Assembly (NCBI GenBank): GCA_036378735.1
Contig: DASUVX010000075.1
Location: forward strand, 31,757 to 95,756
Reading direction: 5' to 3'
Length of the DNA stretch: 64,000 nt
DNA from: GCA-003244245 sp036378735
GTDB taxonomy: Bacteria > Actinomycetota > Actinomycetes > Mycobacteriales > Pseudonocardiaceae
Both the position numbers and the translations under genes were made by a program. Below the pieces are notes generated by a model that did no database searches, had not been told where the DNA came from, and saw only the letters and a list, made by a program, of their open reading frames with translations. Each line of letters starts with the position of its first letter. Positions within the stretch are counted from its first letter, which is position 1. Shown here one piece after another: positions 36,431 through 44,414 of the stretch.

Positions 36431-37405
36431 TCAGTCATCACTTCCTGTGGCGGCCAGCGCTTCCGCACCGCCGACGATTTCGCTGAGTTCCTGAGTGATC
36501 AGACCCTGGCGGGCCCGGTTGGCCTCTCGAGTGAGGTCCTCGATCAGCTCAGTGGCGTTGTCCGTGGCGGCCTTCATCGCCTGACGGCGAGCAGCCTGTT
36601 CCGATGCCGCAGCCTCCAGAAGCGCCGCGTAGATCCTAGTGTTGATGTACTTCGGAAGCAGGTGAGCGAGGAGCTCGTCGGCCTCCGGCTCGAACTCATA
36701 AAGCGGCGCCAGGCCATCCGAGCGCGACTGCTGCGATGGTTGCTCCTCATCAGCGGTGTTTTCGTCGTCGACGTACTCCACCACAAGCGGCGCGATCCGG
36801 CGCGCCCGGGGAGTCTGGGTCATCATGGAGCGGAACTCGGTGTAGACAATGTGTAGCTCGTCGACACCGGGTACCTCGTCCGGTCCGGCGCCGCCTTCCT
36901 CGTCGTCGGCGCCAGCCAGGAATGCGCTCACCAGCACGTTGCCTGCTTTGGCCGCATCGTCATAGGAAGGTTGCTCGGAGAAACCGGTCCAAGATTGCTC
37001 GATTGGTCGCTCGCGGAACTTGTAGTAGCTCACCGCTTTGCGGCCAATCAGATACAGCGTGACGGACTTACCCTCCTCACGCAGCAACGCGTGCAGCTCT
37101 TCCGCCGCCCTGATCAGATTGGCGTTGTAGCCACCGCACAGCCCGCGATCACTGGTCACCACGAGCACCGCCGCTCGGGTCGGGTTCTCCCGCTCCACCA
37201 GAAGCGGGTCGTCCAGCGTGCCGGCGGCGCTAGCCAACGCGGAGAGCACTTTGGTGATCTCCTCCGCGTACGGCCTGGACGCCTCAGCCCGCGCCTGGGC
37301 ACGGGAGATCCGCGAGGTAGCGATGAGCTCCATCGCCTTAGTGATCTTCTTCGTGGACTGGATCGAGCGGATCCGGCGACGGAGATCCCTGAGCTGCGCT
37401 GCCAT
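36431..37405 (-). CDS. atpG: F1 ATP synthase gamma subunit
   Basis: A 324-residue rotor shaft subunit. N-terminal coiled coil AAQLRDLRRRIRSIQSTKKI and C-terminal ATDNATELIEDLTREANRARQ are conserved. Two acidic insertions are visible in the globular domain, ADDEEGGAGPDEVPG and DDENTADEEQPSQQSRSD; both are longer than in typical gamma subunits. Actinobacterial gamma subunits are known to carry a loop insertion, but its sequence varies. It lies 8 bases after atpA. Confidence 0.95.
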   Translation of the reverse strand: MAAQLRDLRRRIRSIQSTKKITKAMELIATSRISRAQARAEASRPYAEEITKVLSALASAAGTLDDPLLVERENPTRAAVLVVTSDRGLCGGYNANLIRAAEELHALLREEGKSVTLYLIGRKAVSYYKFRERPIEQSWTGFSEQPSYDDAAKAGNVLVSAFLAGADDEEGGAGPDEVPGVDELHIVYTEFRSMMTQTPRARRIAPLVVEYVDDENTADEEQPSQQSRSDGLAPLYEFEPEADELLAHLLPKYINTRIYAALLEAAASEQAARRQAMKAATDNATELIEDLTREANRARQGLITQELSEIVGGAEALAATGSDD

Positions 37406-37413
37406 CTATCGCG

Positions 37414-39324
37414 TCACTTCTTCGTGCCGTCTTTTTTGATCTTCACGCTGTCTTTTTTACTCTTGGCGCCGTCTTCTTTGCCCTTGGCGCTGTCTTCTTT
37501 GCCCTTGGCGCTGTCTTCTTTGCTCTTGCCGTCGTCTTCTTTGCTCTTGGCGCTGTCTTCTTTGCTCTTGGCGTCGTCTTCTTTGCTCTTGGAACCGTCT
37601 TCTTTGCTCTTGGCGTCGTCTTCTTTGCTCTTCGCGTCGTCTTCTTTGCCGGATCCGTTGTCTTTCTTACTCTTCGCGTCGTCTTTTTTGCCGGAACGGC
37701 TGACCTTGACTGATTCGCGCTCGACCTCGTCGGCGTCCATCGCGTCCGCCTCGGCCTCCGTCCCCAGGGACGAGCCATCGGACGTGGTGAACTCCTTCTT
37801 GAACGCTTTCACCGCGTCCACCACCTGCTGCTCGGTATCGTCGCTGAACTGCTTGCTTTCCCGGATCGTGTCCAGGATGCCCGAGTGGTGCCTGCGGACA
37901 TTGTCAAGGAACTCCGACTCGAACTTCCGCACGTCGTCCACCGGCACATCGTCGAGGTGACCGCGGGTACCGAGGAAGATCGCCACGACCTGTTCCTCGA
38001 CCGGCACCGGCTCGTGCAGCCCCTGCTTGAGCAGCTCGGTCAGCCGGGCACCGCGCTCGAGTTGACGTCGCGAGGTGGCATCCAGGTTTTCCGCCCCGAA
38101 CGCGGCGAACGATTCCAGCTCGCGGTATTGCGACAGTTCCAGCCGCAGCGTACCGCCGACCGATTTCATGGCCTTGATTTGCGCATTACCGCCCACCCTG
38201 GACACCGACACCCCGACGTTGATCGCCGGCCGGACACCCTGGTTGAACAGGTCGGTCTCGAAGAAGCACTGACCGTCGGTGATAGAGATCACGTTGGTCG
38301 GGACGTAGGCGGAGATGTCGTTGGCCTTGGTCTCGATGATCGGCAGGCCGGTCAGCGATCCCCCACCCAGCTCGTCGGAAAGCTTGGCGCAGCGTTCCAG
38401 CAACCTTGAATGCAGGTAGAACACATCGCCGGGGTAGGCCTCCCGGCCCGGTGGGCGGCGCAGCAGCAGCGAGATCGCGCGGTAGGCTTCCGCCTGCTTG
38501 GACAGATCATCAAAGACGATCAGCACGTGCTTGCCCTGGTACATCCAGTGCTGGCCGATCGCCGAGCCGGTGTAGGGCGCCAGCCACTTGTAGCCGGCCG
38601 AATCCGAGGCCGGCGCGGCGACGACGGTGGTGTAAGCCAGCGCACCGGCTTCTTCCAAGGTCTCGCGCACCGCCGCGATCGTGGTGCCCTTCTGCCCGAT
38701 TGCCACGTAGATGCAGCGCACCTGCTTGACCGGGTCATCGGTTTCCCAGTTCACCTTCTGGTTGAGGATGGTGTCGATACACACCGCGGTCTTGCCGGTC
38801 TTACGGTCGCCGATGATGAGCTGGCGCTGGCCGCGACCGATCGGGGTCTGCGAATCGATCGCCTTGATACCGGTCTGCAGCGGCTCTTTCACCGGCTGGC
38901 GATTGATCACTGAGGGGGCTTGCAGCTCCAGGACGCGCTGCTCCTCAGCCTCGATATCGCCCAGACCGTCGAGTGGGATGCCCAGCGGGTCCACGACCCG
39001 GCCGAGGAACTCGTCCCCGACCGGCACTGAGAGAATCCGGCCAGTCCGCTTGACTTCCTGGCCCTCCTCGATCTTCTCGAAGTTGCCCAGAATGACCGCG
39101 CCGATTTCTCGTACGTCCAGGTTGAGCGCGACGCCCAGCACACCGCCTGGAAACTCCAGCAGCTCGTTGGTCATCGTTGAGGGCAAGCCCTCGACCCGGG
39201 CTATGCCGTCACCGGCAAAGGTGACGGTGCCCACCTCTTCCCGCGAAGTCTCGGTCTCAAAGGAGGTGACGTAGTTCTCGATTGCGCTCCGGATCTCGTC
39301 TGAAGAGATCGTCAGCTCCGCCAT
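37414..39324 (-). CDS. atpA: F1 ATP synthase alpha subunit with long heptad-repeat tail
   Basis: A 636-residue alpha subunit, about 90 longer than usual. The core is normal: IIGDRKTGKTAVCIDTI (P-loop), EAYRAISLLLRRPPGREAYPGDVFYLHSR-region and SVSRVGGNAQIKAM. From residue ~545 to the end (DNA 37417-37692) it consists of about 13 imperfect heptads of the KSKEDDA/KSKEDSA type. The preceding acidic stretch (AEADAMDADEVERES) corresponds roughly to the actinobacterial C-terminal extension that in mycobacteria inhibits ATP hydrolysis. The repeat tail itself is not something I recognise from other alpha subunits. Confidence 0.96.
   Translation of the reverse strand: MAELTISSDEIRSAIENYVTSFETETSREEVGTVTFAGDGIARVEGLPSTMTNELLEFPGGVLGVALNLDVREIGAVILGNFEKIEEGQEVKRTGRILSVPVGDEFLGRVVDPLGIPLDGLGDIEAEEQRVLELQAPSVINRQPVKEPLQTGIKAIDSQTPIGRGQRQLIIGDRKTGKTAVCIDTILNQKVNWETDDPVKQVRCIYVAIGQKGTTIAAVRETLEEAGALAYTTVVAAPASDSAGYKWLAPYTGSAIGQHWMYQGKHVLIVFDDLSKQAEAYRAISLLLRRPPGREAYPGDVFYLHSRLLERCAKLSDELGGGSLTGLPIIETKANDISAYVPTNVISITDGQCFFETDLFNQGVRPAINVGVSVSRVGGNAQIKAMKSVGGTLRLELSQYRELESFAAFGAENLDATSRRQLERGARLTELLKQGLHEPVPVEEQVVAIFLGTRGHLDDVPVDDVRKFESEFLDNVRRHHSGILDTIRESKQFSDDTEQQVVDAVKAFKKEFTTSDGSSLGTEAEADAMDADEVERESVKVSRSGKKDDAKSKKDNGSGKEDDAKSKEDDAKSKEDGSKSKEDDAKSKEDSAKSKEDDGKSKEDSAKGKEDSAKGKEDGAKSKKDSVKIKKDGTKK
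37417..37692. repeat. In-frame 21-bp minisatellite encoding the AtpA tail
   Basis: About 13 tandem 21-bp units whose plus-strand form is close to CTTCTTTGCTCTTGGCGTCG plus one base, each encoding a seven-residue Lys/Asp/Ser unit on the minus strand. Units vary by single substitutions and no frame-breaking indel is present, so the array is kept as coding sequence. Such arrays can change copy number by slippage. Confidence 0.9.
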
Positions 39325-39380
39325 GGCTATAGGTCCCTGTTCTCTGGTTTGCTGTCACCGTTTGGTCTGGTCATCCGCAT

Positions 39381-40211
39381 TCATCGGGACATCCATTGCC
39401 GTGCCTGCTCAAGCCGCCCTGCCACGCTGCCGTCGATGACCTCATCGCCCACCCGGATCACCAACCCGCCCAGCAACGCCGGGTCCACGTCGACCTTTAG
39501 TGAGATCGACCGCCGGTAGATCGCGCCGAGCGCATCGATCAGACGCTGTTCCTGCTCGGCGGACAGCGGGCCGGCCGCGGTGACATAGGCCACCGAGCGT
39601 TGCCGCCGCGCCGCTGCCCGGTCCACCAGCTGCTCGACGATCTCGGGCAGAGGCCGCCGGCGGGGCGAGCGGACTACCTGCTCAAGCAGGCGGGCAGTCA
39701 CCGGACGGGTGCGATCGTCCAGCACCGTGTCCAGCAGTTCCGCGCGCCCGGCGGCAGGCGTGGTCTCATCGCCGAGCAGTGCCGCCAGCCGCGGCTGGGC
39801 AACTAGAATCCGGCCGAACCGGAACAGCTCGTCCTCGACGTCGTCCAGGCTGTCGTCGCGCTCTGCCGAGGCCAGCAGCGCCTGCCAGGCCAGCTCCTCG
39901 ATACCATCGACCAGATCCCGTGGCCGGGACCAGCGGGAGGCGACCACATCGCCCAGGACCTCCAGGCTGATCGGGTTCACCTTGCCACCGAACAAGGCCT
40001 CGATCATCTGTTGCCGCGCCTGCTCCGGCGCCGCGGAATCGGCGAGGTGCCTCCGGATTACCGGTTGGTCGCCGAGCACCGCTGCGACAGCGCCCAAGTC
40101 CTCACCCAGGCGGGCCCCGTCCTCGGTGTCGGCATCGCCGACCCTGCTCTCGAGCTTGTCGCGGGCTGAGGCCAATGCCGCCCGGCTGGCCGGCTGCATC
40201 TGCTGCTTCAC
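39381..40211 (-). CDS. atpH: F1 ATP synthase delta subunit
   Basis: A 276-residue delta (OSCP-like) subunit joining F1 to the peripheral stalk. The C-terminal signature VDVDPALLGGLVIRVGDEVIDGSVAGRLEQAR is clear. The length matches unfused actinobacterial delta subunits; it is not fused to a b-type domain as in mycobacteria. The GTG start overlaps the atpF stop by four bases (GTGA). Confidence 0.94.
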   Translation of the reverse strand: MKQQMQPASRAALASARDKLESRVGDADTEDGARLGEDLGAVAAVLGDQPVIRRHLADSAAPEQARQQMIEALFGGKVNPISLEVLGDVVASRWSRPRDLVDGIEELAWQALLASAERDDSLDDVEDELFRFGRILVAQPRLAALLGDETTPAAGRAELLDTVLDDRTRPVTARLLEQVVRSPRRRPLPEIVEQLVDRAAARRQRSVAYVTAAGPLSAEQEQRLIDALGAIYRRSISLKVDVDPALLGGLVIRVGDEVIDGSVAGRLEQARQWMSR

Positions 40212-40858
40212 TGCCTGCGCCGCCCGCTGCGTGCCGCAACAGCCCCGTCCCCGGTCCTACTGCCGGCACTGCTGTCAGCGCTGCTGTCAGCGCTGCTGTC
40301 GGAACCACCTTCAGGAGCGGCCATTTCCTGCAACTCGTCCAGGAAGCGATCCACCGTGCCGGCCCGCCGGGCGTCGTCCTCCACCGACTCGCCGACGATG
40401 CGACCGGCCAGCGTCACCGCGAGCTTGCCGAGCTCGCCGCGCATCTCCCGGACGATCTGGTCGCGCTGGTGCGCCAGCTGCTCCTCGCCACGTTCGCGGA
40501 TCCGGGCGACCTCCTGCTCGGTCTGCTGGCGAATCTCATCCTTGAGGTCCTGCGCATCCGCCCGAGCGGTCTCGCGGATCTTCGCTGCCTCGACCCGCGC
40601 CTCGGCCAACGCCTGGGAGTAACGCTCTTCGGCCTCGGCCAGGCGCTTGCTGGCCTGCTGACTTTCCTCGATCTGCCGGCGGACCATCTCCCGGCGCTCA
40701 TCCATCGCGCGCTTCACCGGGGGCACCGCGTAGCGCCACAGCACTCCGAGCACGAGCAAGAAGATCACCAACTCGACGATGAACGTCGCGTTGGGAATTA
40801 GGAAGAGATTGCCACCGCCTCCCCCTGCGGCCAGGTCATACGAGCTCATGAATACCAT
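40208..40858 (-). CDS. atpF: Fo ATP synthase b subunit
   Basis: A 216-residue b subunit: one N-terminal membrane helix (NATFIVELVIFLLVLGVLW) followed by a long charged coiled coil (VKRAMDERREMVRRQIEESQ...). The C-terminus carries the low-complexity repeat SDSSADSSADSSAGS and a basic end, beyond the usual b-subunit length of about 170-185. ATG 40849 (MSSYDL) is an alternative start. Translationally coupled to atpH. Confidence 0.94.
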   Translation of the reverse strand: MVFMSSYDLAAGGGGGNLFLIPNATFIVELVIFLLVLGVLWRYAVPPVKRAMDERREMVRRQIEESQQASKRLAEAEERYSQALAEARVEAAKIRETARADAQDLKDEIRQQTEQEVARIRERGEEQLAHQRDQIVREMRGELGKLAVTLAGRIVGESVEDDARRAGTVDRFLDELQEMAAPEGGSDSSADSSADSSAGSRTGDGAVAARSGRRRQ

Positions 40859-40871
40859 CCCGATGAGGCAC

Positions 40872-41165
40872 TTATGATGCGAGCACGAAGACGAACAGAG
40901 CCATGAAGGCGAGGTTGATGAAGTACATCGCCTCGACCAGACCGACTGTCAGAAAGAAGATGGTGAACAGCCGGCTCTGCGCCTCAGGTTGGCGGGCGAC
41001 CCCGCTGACGGTGGCAGCACCGGCAAGGCCGTCACCGATCGCCGCACCGATCGCCCCGCCGCCCAGCGCCAGGCCACCCCCGATGAACGCCCCGGCCATT
41101 GACACCGAGCCGGTGGGACCGCCGCCGCCCTGCAGCGGGGCGAGGAGCAGTGCAGAAAGACTCAT
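40872..41165 (-). CDS. atpE: Fo ATP synthase c subunit
   Basis: A 97-residue proteolipid with two membrane helices. The polar loop is ARQPEAQSRLF and the ion-carrying Glu lies in GLVEAMYFINLAF with no adjacent Ser/Thr, pointing to proton rather than sodium coupling. The first helix is Gly-rich (GGGLALGGGAIGAAIGDGLA). A hydrophobic N-terminal extension MSLSALLLAPLQGG is present. GAGGT lies 7 bases before the ATG. Confidence 0.96.
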   Translation of the reverse strand: MSLSALLLAPLQGGGGPTGSVSMAGAFIGGGLALGGGAIGAAIGDGLAGAATVSGVARQPEAQSRLFTIFFLTVGLVEAMYFINLAFMALFVFVLAS

Positions 41166-41292
41166 GTCTTTACCTCTTGTCCTGGAGAGCTTGGTGTACT
41201 GGCGGATGATGTCATGACTTCAGCGACGCTACTGGAGGCCCCACGAGAAAGGGCGCGGGAAAGGGCACGAACGAAAAGTGACGGGCGAACCG

Positions 41293-42030
41293 TCAGTGAG
41301 TCTCCTCTTCTTCCGGGGCCGCCGCGAATCCGAAGTAGAGGATCGTCAACAGCGCGAAGATCAACGCCTGGAGTATGCCGATGAACAGGTCGAACAACTT
41401 CCAGGCTGCGGTGGGCAGCCACAGCACGAAGGCCGGCATCAGTGCCAGCACGCTGACCATGACAGTGCCGGCGAGGATGTTGCCGAACAACCGCAGCGAC
41501 AGGGTGATCGGCTTGGTCAACTCCTCGACGAGGTTGAGCGGGAGCAGTGCCGGATAAGGCTCGACGAAATGCTTGAAGTAGCGCTTGCCTTTGACCCGGA
41601 TTCCCGTGATCCAAACCAGGATCATCACGAAGATGGCCATCGCGAAGGTGAGATTGACGTCTGCGGTCGGGGGCCGGACGTACTCCTCCCACGCGTGCGG
41701 CAGGACGGACAACCAGTTCGCGATGAGGATGAAGAAGAACAGGGTGACCGCCAGCGGTACGACGAACGGCGCGGTGCGAATGCCGAGGTTACCCTCCACC
41801 TGCCTCTCCACCTGGTTGGTCACCGCTTCAAAGATCAACTGCAGGCGACTGGGCACCTTGGCGGTCGTCTTGGCCGCGAGGTAGAGGGCGAACGCCAGGA
41901 CGATCACCGCAGCGATGCCGGTGGAGATCACGGTGTCCGCGTTGATCGTCATACCCAGGATGTGCCACTCAGGATGTTTGCCGACCTGTACGCCGCCGCC
42001 CCCGGCGGCGACAAATAGTTCACTCATCAC
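41293..42030 (-). CDS. atpB: Fo ATP synthase a subunit
   Basis: A 245-residue membrane subunit forming the proton half-channels. The essential Arg is in PITLSLRLFGNILAGT; the last helices QALIFALLTILYFGFAA are conserved. It begins MMSELFVAAGGGG and overlaps the upstream atpI-like gene by 11 bases. The C-terminus ends in EEEETH. About 125 bases separate it from atpE, which may allow post-transcriptional tuning of c-subunit expression (inference). Confidence 0.96.
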   Translation of the reverse strand: MMSELFVAAGGGGVQVGKHPEWHILGMTINADTVISTGIAAVIVLAFALYLAAKTTAKVPSRLQLIFEAVTNQVERQVEGNLGIRTAPFVVPLAVTLFFFILIANWLSVLPHAWEEYVRPPTADVNLTFAMAIFVMILVWITGIRVKGKRYFKHFVEPYPALLPLNLVEELTKPITLSLRLFGNILAGTVMVSVLALMPAFVLWLPTAAWKLFDLFIGILQALIFALLTILYFGFAAAPEEEETH

Positions 42031-42553
42031 GGGGTACCTCGACTTGGGATTGGCGCAGCTCCCTGACCAGCGGCACCGACGCGATAAAAATCATCAAAAG
42101 TTGGCAGGCGGCCAGCCCGGCGAATACCGCCAACCCTTGCGGGCGCAGCACCAGCGCCAAACCCACCGCGACCACAGTGATCAACGCGAGGCGAGCAAGC
42201 GCCGACACTGCAAATTGCCGCTTGATGGGATTCCCGCTGGCCGCAAAACGGGCCGCGGAACGCTGCACCAGCGCCATATTGACCAGACCAAGTCCGAGCC
42301 CACCGCAGAACAACGCCGCGGCCAACGGGTAACCCATCGGCGCGAGCACCAGGAAGCTGGCGACGCCGAGGCCCGCCGCAATGCGCGCGGCCCGACCGAG
42401 CTTGGCGCCCGCAGCAGGGAGTCCGGTGGCGGCAGCGGCCTCAGCCGATACCGTCGCGTCAGAGCTGGTCAGCTCTGCGCCGGTCGCATCGGGACTGTTC
42501 GCATCTGGACTGGCGGCTGGTCCACCGATGGACTGATTGGGTGGTGATGCCAT
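42020..42553 (-). CDS. atpI: AtpI-like ATP synthase assembly protein
   Basis: A 177-residue protein starting MASPPNQSIGGPAAS. About 65 low-complexity residues precede four hydrophobic helices (ARIAAGLGVASFLVLAPMG, LAAALFCGGLGLGLVNMAL, LARLALITVVAVGLALVLR, GLAVFAGLAACQLLMIFIA), as in ATP synthase protein I. Family members help c-ring assembly. A GGAG site overlapping the end of the preceding gene lies about 14 bases upstream of the ATG. Confidence 0.8.
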   Translation of the reverse strand: MASPPNQSIGGPAASPDANSPDATGAELTSSDATVSAEAAAATGLPAAGAKLGRAARIAAGLGVASFLVLAPMGYPLAAALFCGGLGLGLVNMALVQRSAARFAASGNPIKRQFAVSALARLALITVVAVGLALVLRPQGLAVFAGLAACQLLMIFIASVPLVRELRQSQVEVPRDE

Positions 42554-42564
42554 AGGCGGGACGC

Positions 42565-42780
42565 TTACTCCTTCAGAAACTGGGCGAACTTGGTGTAGAT
42601 ATAACCGCCGGCACTGACGATGCCGAGCGCCAGGCCGACCAAGGTGAATGCCGGAAGGGTATTCGCTATTAGGTCGACCAGCCATCCGACGCCGAGCCCG
42701 ACCACGAGTATCGCGGCGGTCGCGGCGCCGAGGCCGAGTAGTGTCGAAAGCTCCGGGCCGTTTCGTCGGTCCACGACCAC
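42565..42780 (-). CDS. AtpZ-like small membrane protein
   Basis: A 71-residue protein with two membrane helices (LGLGAATAAILVVGLGVGWLVDLI and AFTLVGLALGIVSAGGYIY) and the AtpZ/AtpI-type ending TKFAQFLKE. It is the first gene of the atp operon, 11 bases before atpI. The GTG at 42780 is used here; the third-codon GTG (42774) has a better-placed GAGGTAG. AtpZ proteins are proposed to assist ATP synthase assembly or ion supply. Confidence 0.75.
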   Translation of the reverse strand: MVVDRRNGPELSTLLGLGAATAAILVVGLGVGWLVDLIANTLPAFTLVGLALGIVSAGGYIYTKFAQFLKE

Positions 42781-43090
42781 CTACCTCAGCGGGCGCATGA
42801 CGTCGCCCGCCGCCATCGCTCAAAAGGTACTCCTTGCAGTCCAGGGGCAGCGCGCACAGCAAAAAACCATGATCGTAAGCACTGCCGATGGGCCGGCCTG
42901 ACTCCCAATCCCGCCCCCGGGCGAGACAAAGCAGAAGCTATCACACCACACCGTCATACTCCCTGTTCGACCCACCCGCCGCTAGCTGCGCTTCTGCGGC
43001 CGCGACGGGAGCGGTGCGGTACAGCAGTGCGATCAGTGGGCCAATCCGTGGGCCAATCCGTGGGCCAATCCGTGGGCGATCAACGGGCGA
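42781..43090. promoter_or_regulatory. Leader/promoter region of the atp operon
   Basis: These 310 bases separate the wecA-like gene from atpZ on the same strand. It should hold the atp promoter. I see three perfect tandem copies of GTGGGCCAATCC (43036-43071) followed by a partial fourth, and otherwise no gene or clear sigma-70 elements. Confidence 0.45.
43036..43071. repeat. 12-bp tandem repeat, three copies
   Basis: GTGGGCCAATCC at 43036, 43048 and 43060 in perfect tandem, then GTGGGC at 43072. It lies just beyond the wecA stop and ahead of the atp operon on the minus strand. Confidence 0.9.
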
Positions 43091-44233
43091 TCAGCGGGCG
43101 CGTAGCCGGGGAACCACCGAACCCACTACAGCGATCAGCAACCCGAGCGTGACCGACCACACCACCACGTAGACGTCGAACAGGGTCAGCGCAACGGCGC
43201 CGAAAGCGAGCAGGGCGGCCCATAAGTAGATCACCAAGACCGCTCGGCGATGCGAGTGCCCGATCTCCAGCAGCCGGTGGTGCAGGTGCAGCTTGTCGGG
43301 AGCGAACGGGCTGCGGCCGGCGCGGGTGCGGCGTACCACCGCGAGCAGCAGGTCCAGCAGCGGGACGAACAGCACCGCCGCCACCACGAGCAGCGGGGAG
43401 AACAGCGCCAGTGCGTCGGTGGCCCCGTACGTGCGCGAGTCGACCCGGCCGGACGCGCTGGTCGACGCCGCGGCCAGCATCAGGCCGATGAGCATCGCCC
43501 CGGAGTCACCCATGAAGATCCGCGCCGGTTGGAAGTTATGCGGCAGAAAGCCCAGGCAGGCCCCTGCGACCAAGGCGGCGATCAGCGTCGGCGGGTACAC
43601 CGACACGCTGCCACCAGATCGGTGCAGCAGCTGCAGCGTGAACCCCCCGATTGCCACCGCGGCGATGAATCCGATCCCGGCGGCGAGCCCATCCAGCCCG
43701 TCCACGAAGTTCATGGCGTTGATCAGCACCACCGCCAGCGCGACCGTGACCAGCACTGCTTGGTCCTGACCCAAGATGAGCGCCGAACCGGAACCGCCGT
43801 TCCACGGCACCCACGGGAAGATGAACCACTGCACCCCATAGAGCACGAGCACCCCTGCGGCGGTCACCTGCCCGGCGAACTTGGTGAGCGAGTCCAGTTC
43901 GAACCGGTCATCCAGGGCGCCGATCAGCATGATGATGCCGCCGGCCAGTAGCACCCCCACGATGTCCCCGGAGAACTCGAAGGACCGGCGCAGCACGGGT
44001 AGCTGGTGCGACAGCAGGACGCCACCGAGGATCCCGCCATACATCGCCATCCCGCCCAACCGCGGGATCGGCGCACGGTGCACATCGCGCTCGCGCGGCA
44101 TCGCCACCGCACCGACGCGCAGCGCGAGGATCCGTGCCAGCCCGGTGAGCAGGAACGTCACCACCGCGGTGGTGAGGCCGACCAGCAGGTACTCCCGCAG
44201 TGGCAGGCCGGAGGCAACGGGGACGGGTCCCAC
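43091..44233 (-). CDS. wecA: WecA/TagO-like polyprenyl-phosphate N-acetylhexosamine-1-phosphate transferase
   Basis: A 380-residue polytopic membrane protein of the MraY/WecA family. Motifs: PRLGGMAMYGG, GALDDRFELDSLTKFAGQ (Asp-Asp), AMNFVDGLDGLAAGIG, PARIFMGDSGAMLIG and the His-rich cytoplasmic loop DKLHLHHRLLEIGHSHRRAV, the latter distinguishing WecA from MraY. It attaches a sugar phosphate to decaprenyl or undecaprenyl phosphate, starting arabinogalactan-type linker or other wall glycans. The rfe gene sits at this place before atpB in mycobacteria. Palindrome copy 4 is 77 bases upstream. Confidence 0.92.
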   Translation of the reverse strand: MGPVPVASGLPLREYLLVGLTTAVVTFLLTGLARILALRVGAVAMPRERDVHRAPIPRLGGMAMYGGILGGVLLSHQLPVLRRSFEFSGDIVGVLLAGGIIMLIGALDDRFELDSLTKFAGQVTAAGVLVLYGVQWFIFPWVPWNGGSGSALILGQDQAVLVTVALAVVLINAMNFVDGLDGLAAGIGFIAAVAIGGFTLQLLHRSGGSVSVYPPTLIAALVAGACLGFLPHNFQPARIFMGDSGAMLIGLMLAAASTSASGRVDSRTYGATDALALFSPLLVVAAVLFVPLLDLLLAVVRRTRAGRSPFAPDKLHLHHRLLEIGHSHRRAVLVIYLWAALLAFGAVALTLFDVYVVVWSVTLGLLIAVVGSVVPRLRAR

Positions 44234-44310
44234 GCGGGCAGGCTAGCCCGCGGCCAATCACGGTCCACCACGAGCCCGCACCCCGAACACCCTGCGCCCC
44301 GATCCCCGCC

Positions 44311-44376
44311 CCCCGACATGGAGACATATCGGGCTAAAGGGAGCCCTCTTCGGCCCGATATGTCTCCATGTCGGGG
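44311..44376. repeat. Dispersed palindrome, copy 4
   Basis: Left arm CCCCGACATGGAGACATATC from 44311; right arm GATATGTCTCCATGTCGGGG ends at 44375. Perfect outer arms around a centre containing GGGAGCCC. It lies between the sua5 stop (38 bases) and the wecA start (77 bases), both minus strand. It is directly abutted by a 15-base tandem repeat, TCGGGGTGCAGGCGG twice (44371-44400). Confidence 0.95.
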
Positions 44377-44414
44377 TGCAGGCGGTCGGGGTGCAGGCGG
44401 TCGGCAAGCGGTGC

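Noticed and set aside
36430..36468. Longer N-terminus for AtpD starting MRKRWPP
   Set aside because: It would overlap atpG by about 38 bases and is not conserved; the normal N-terminus starts near MSTTEKS.
37417..37692. Regular 21-bp repeats as a CRISPR array
   Set aside because: Units are directly contiguous without spacers and encode the in-frame AtpA tail; no cas genes are nearby.
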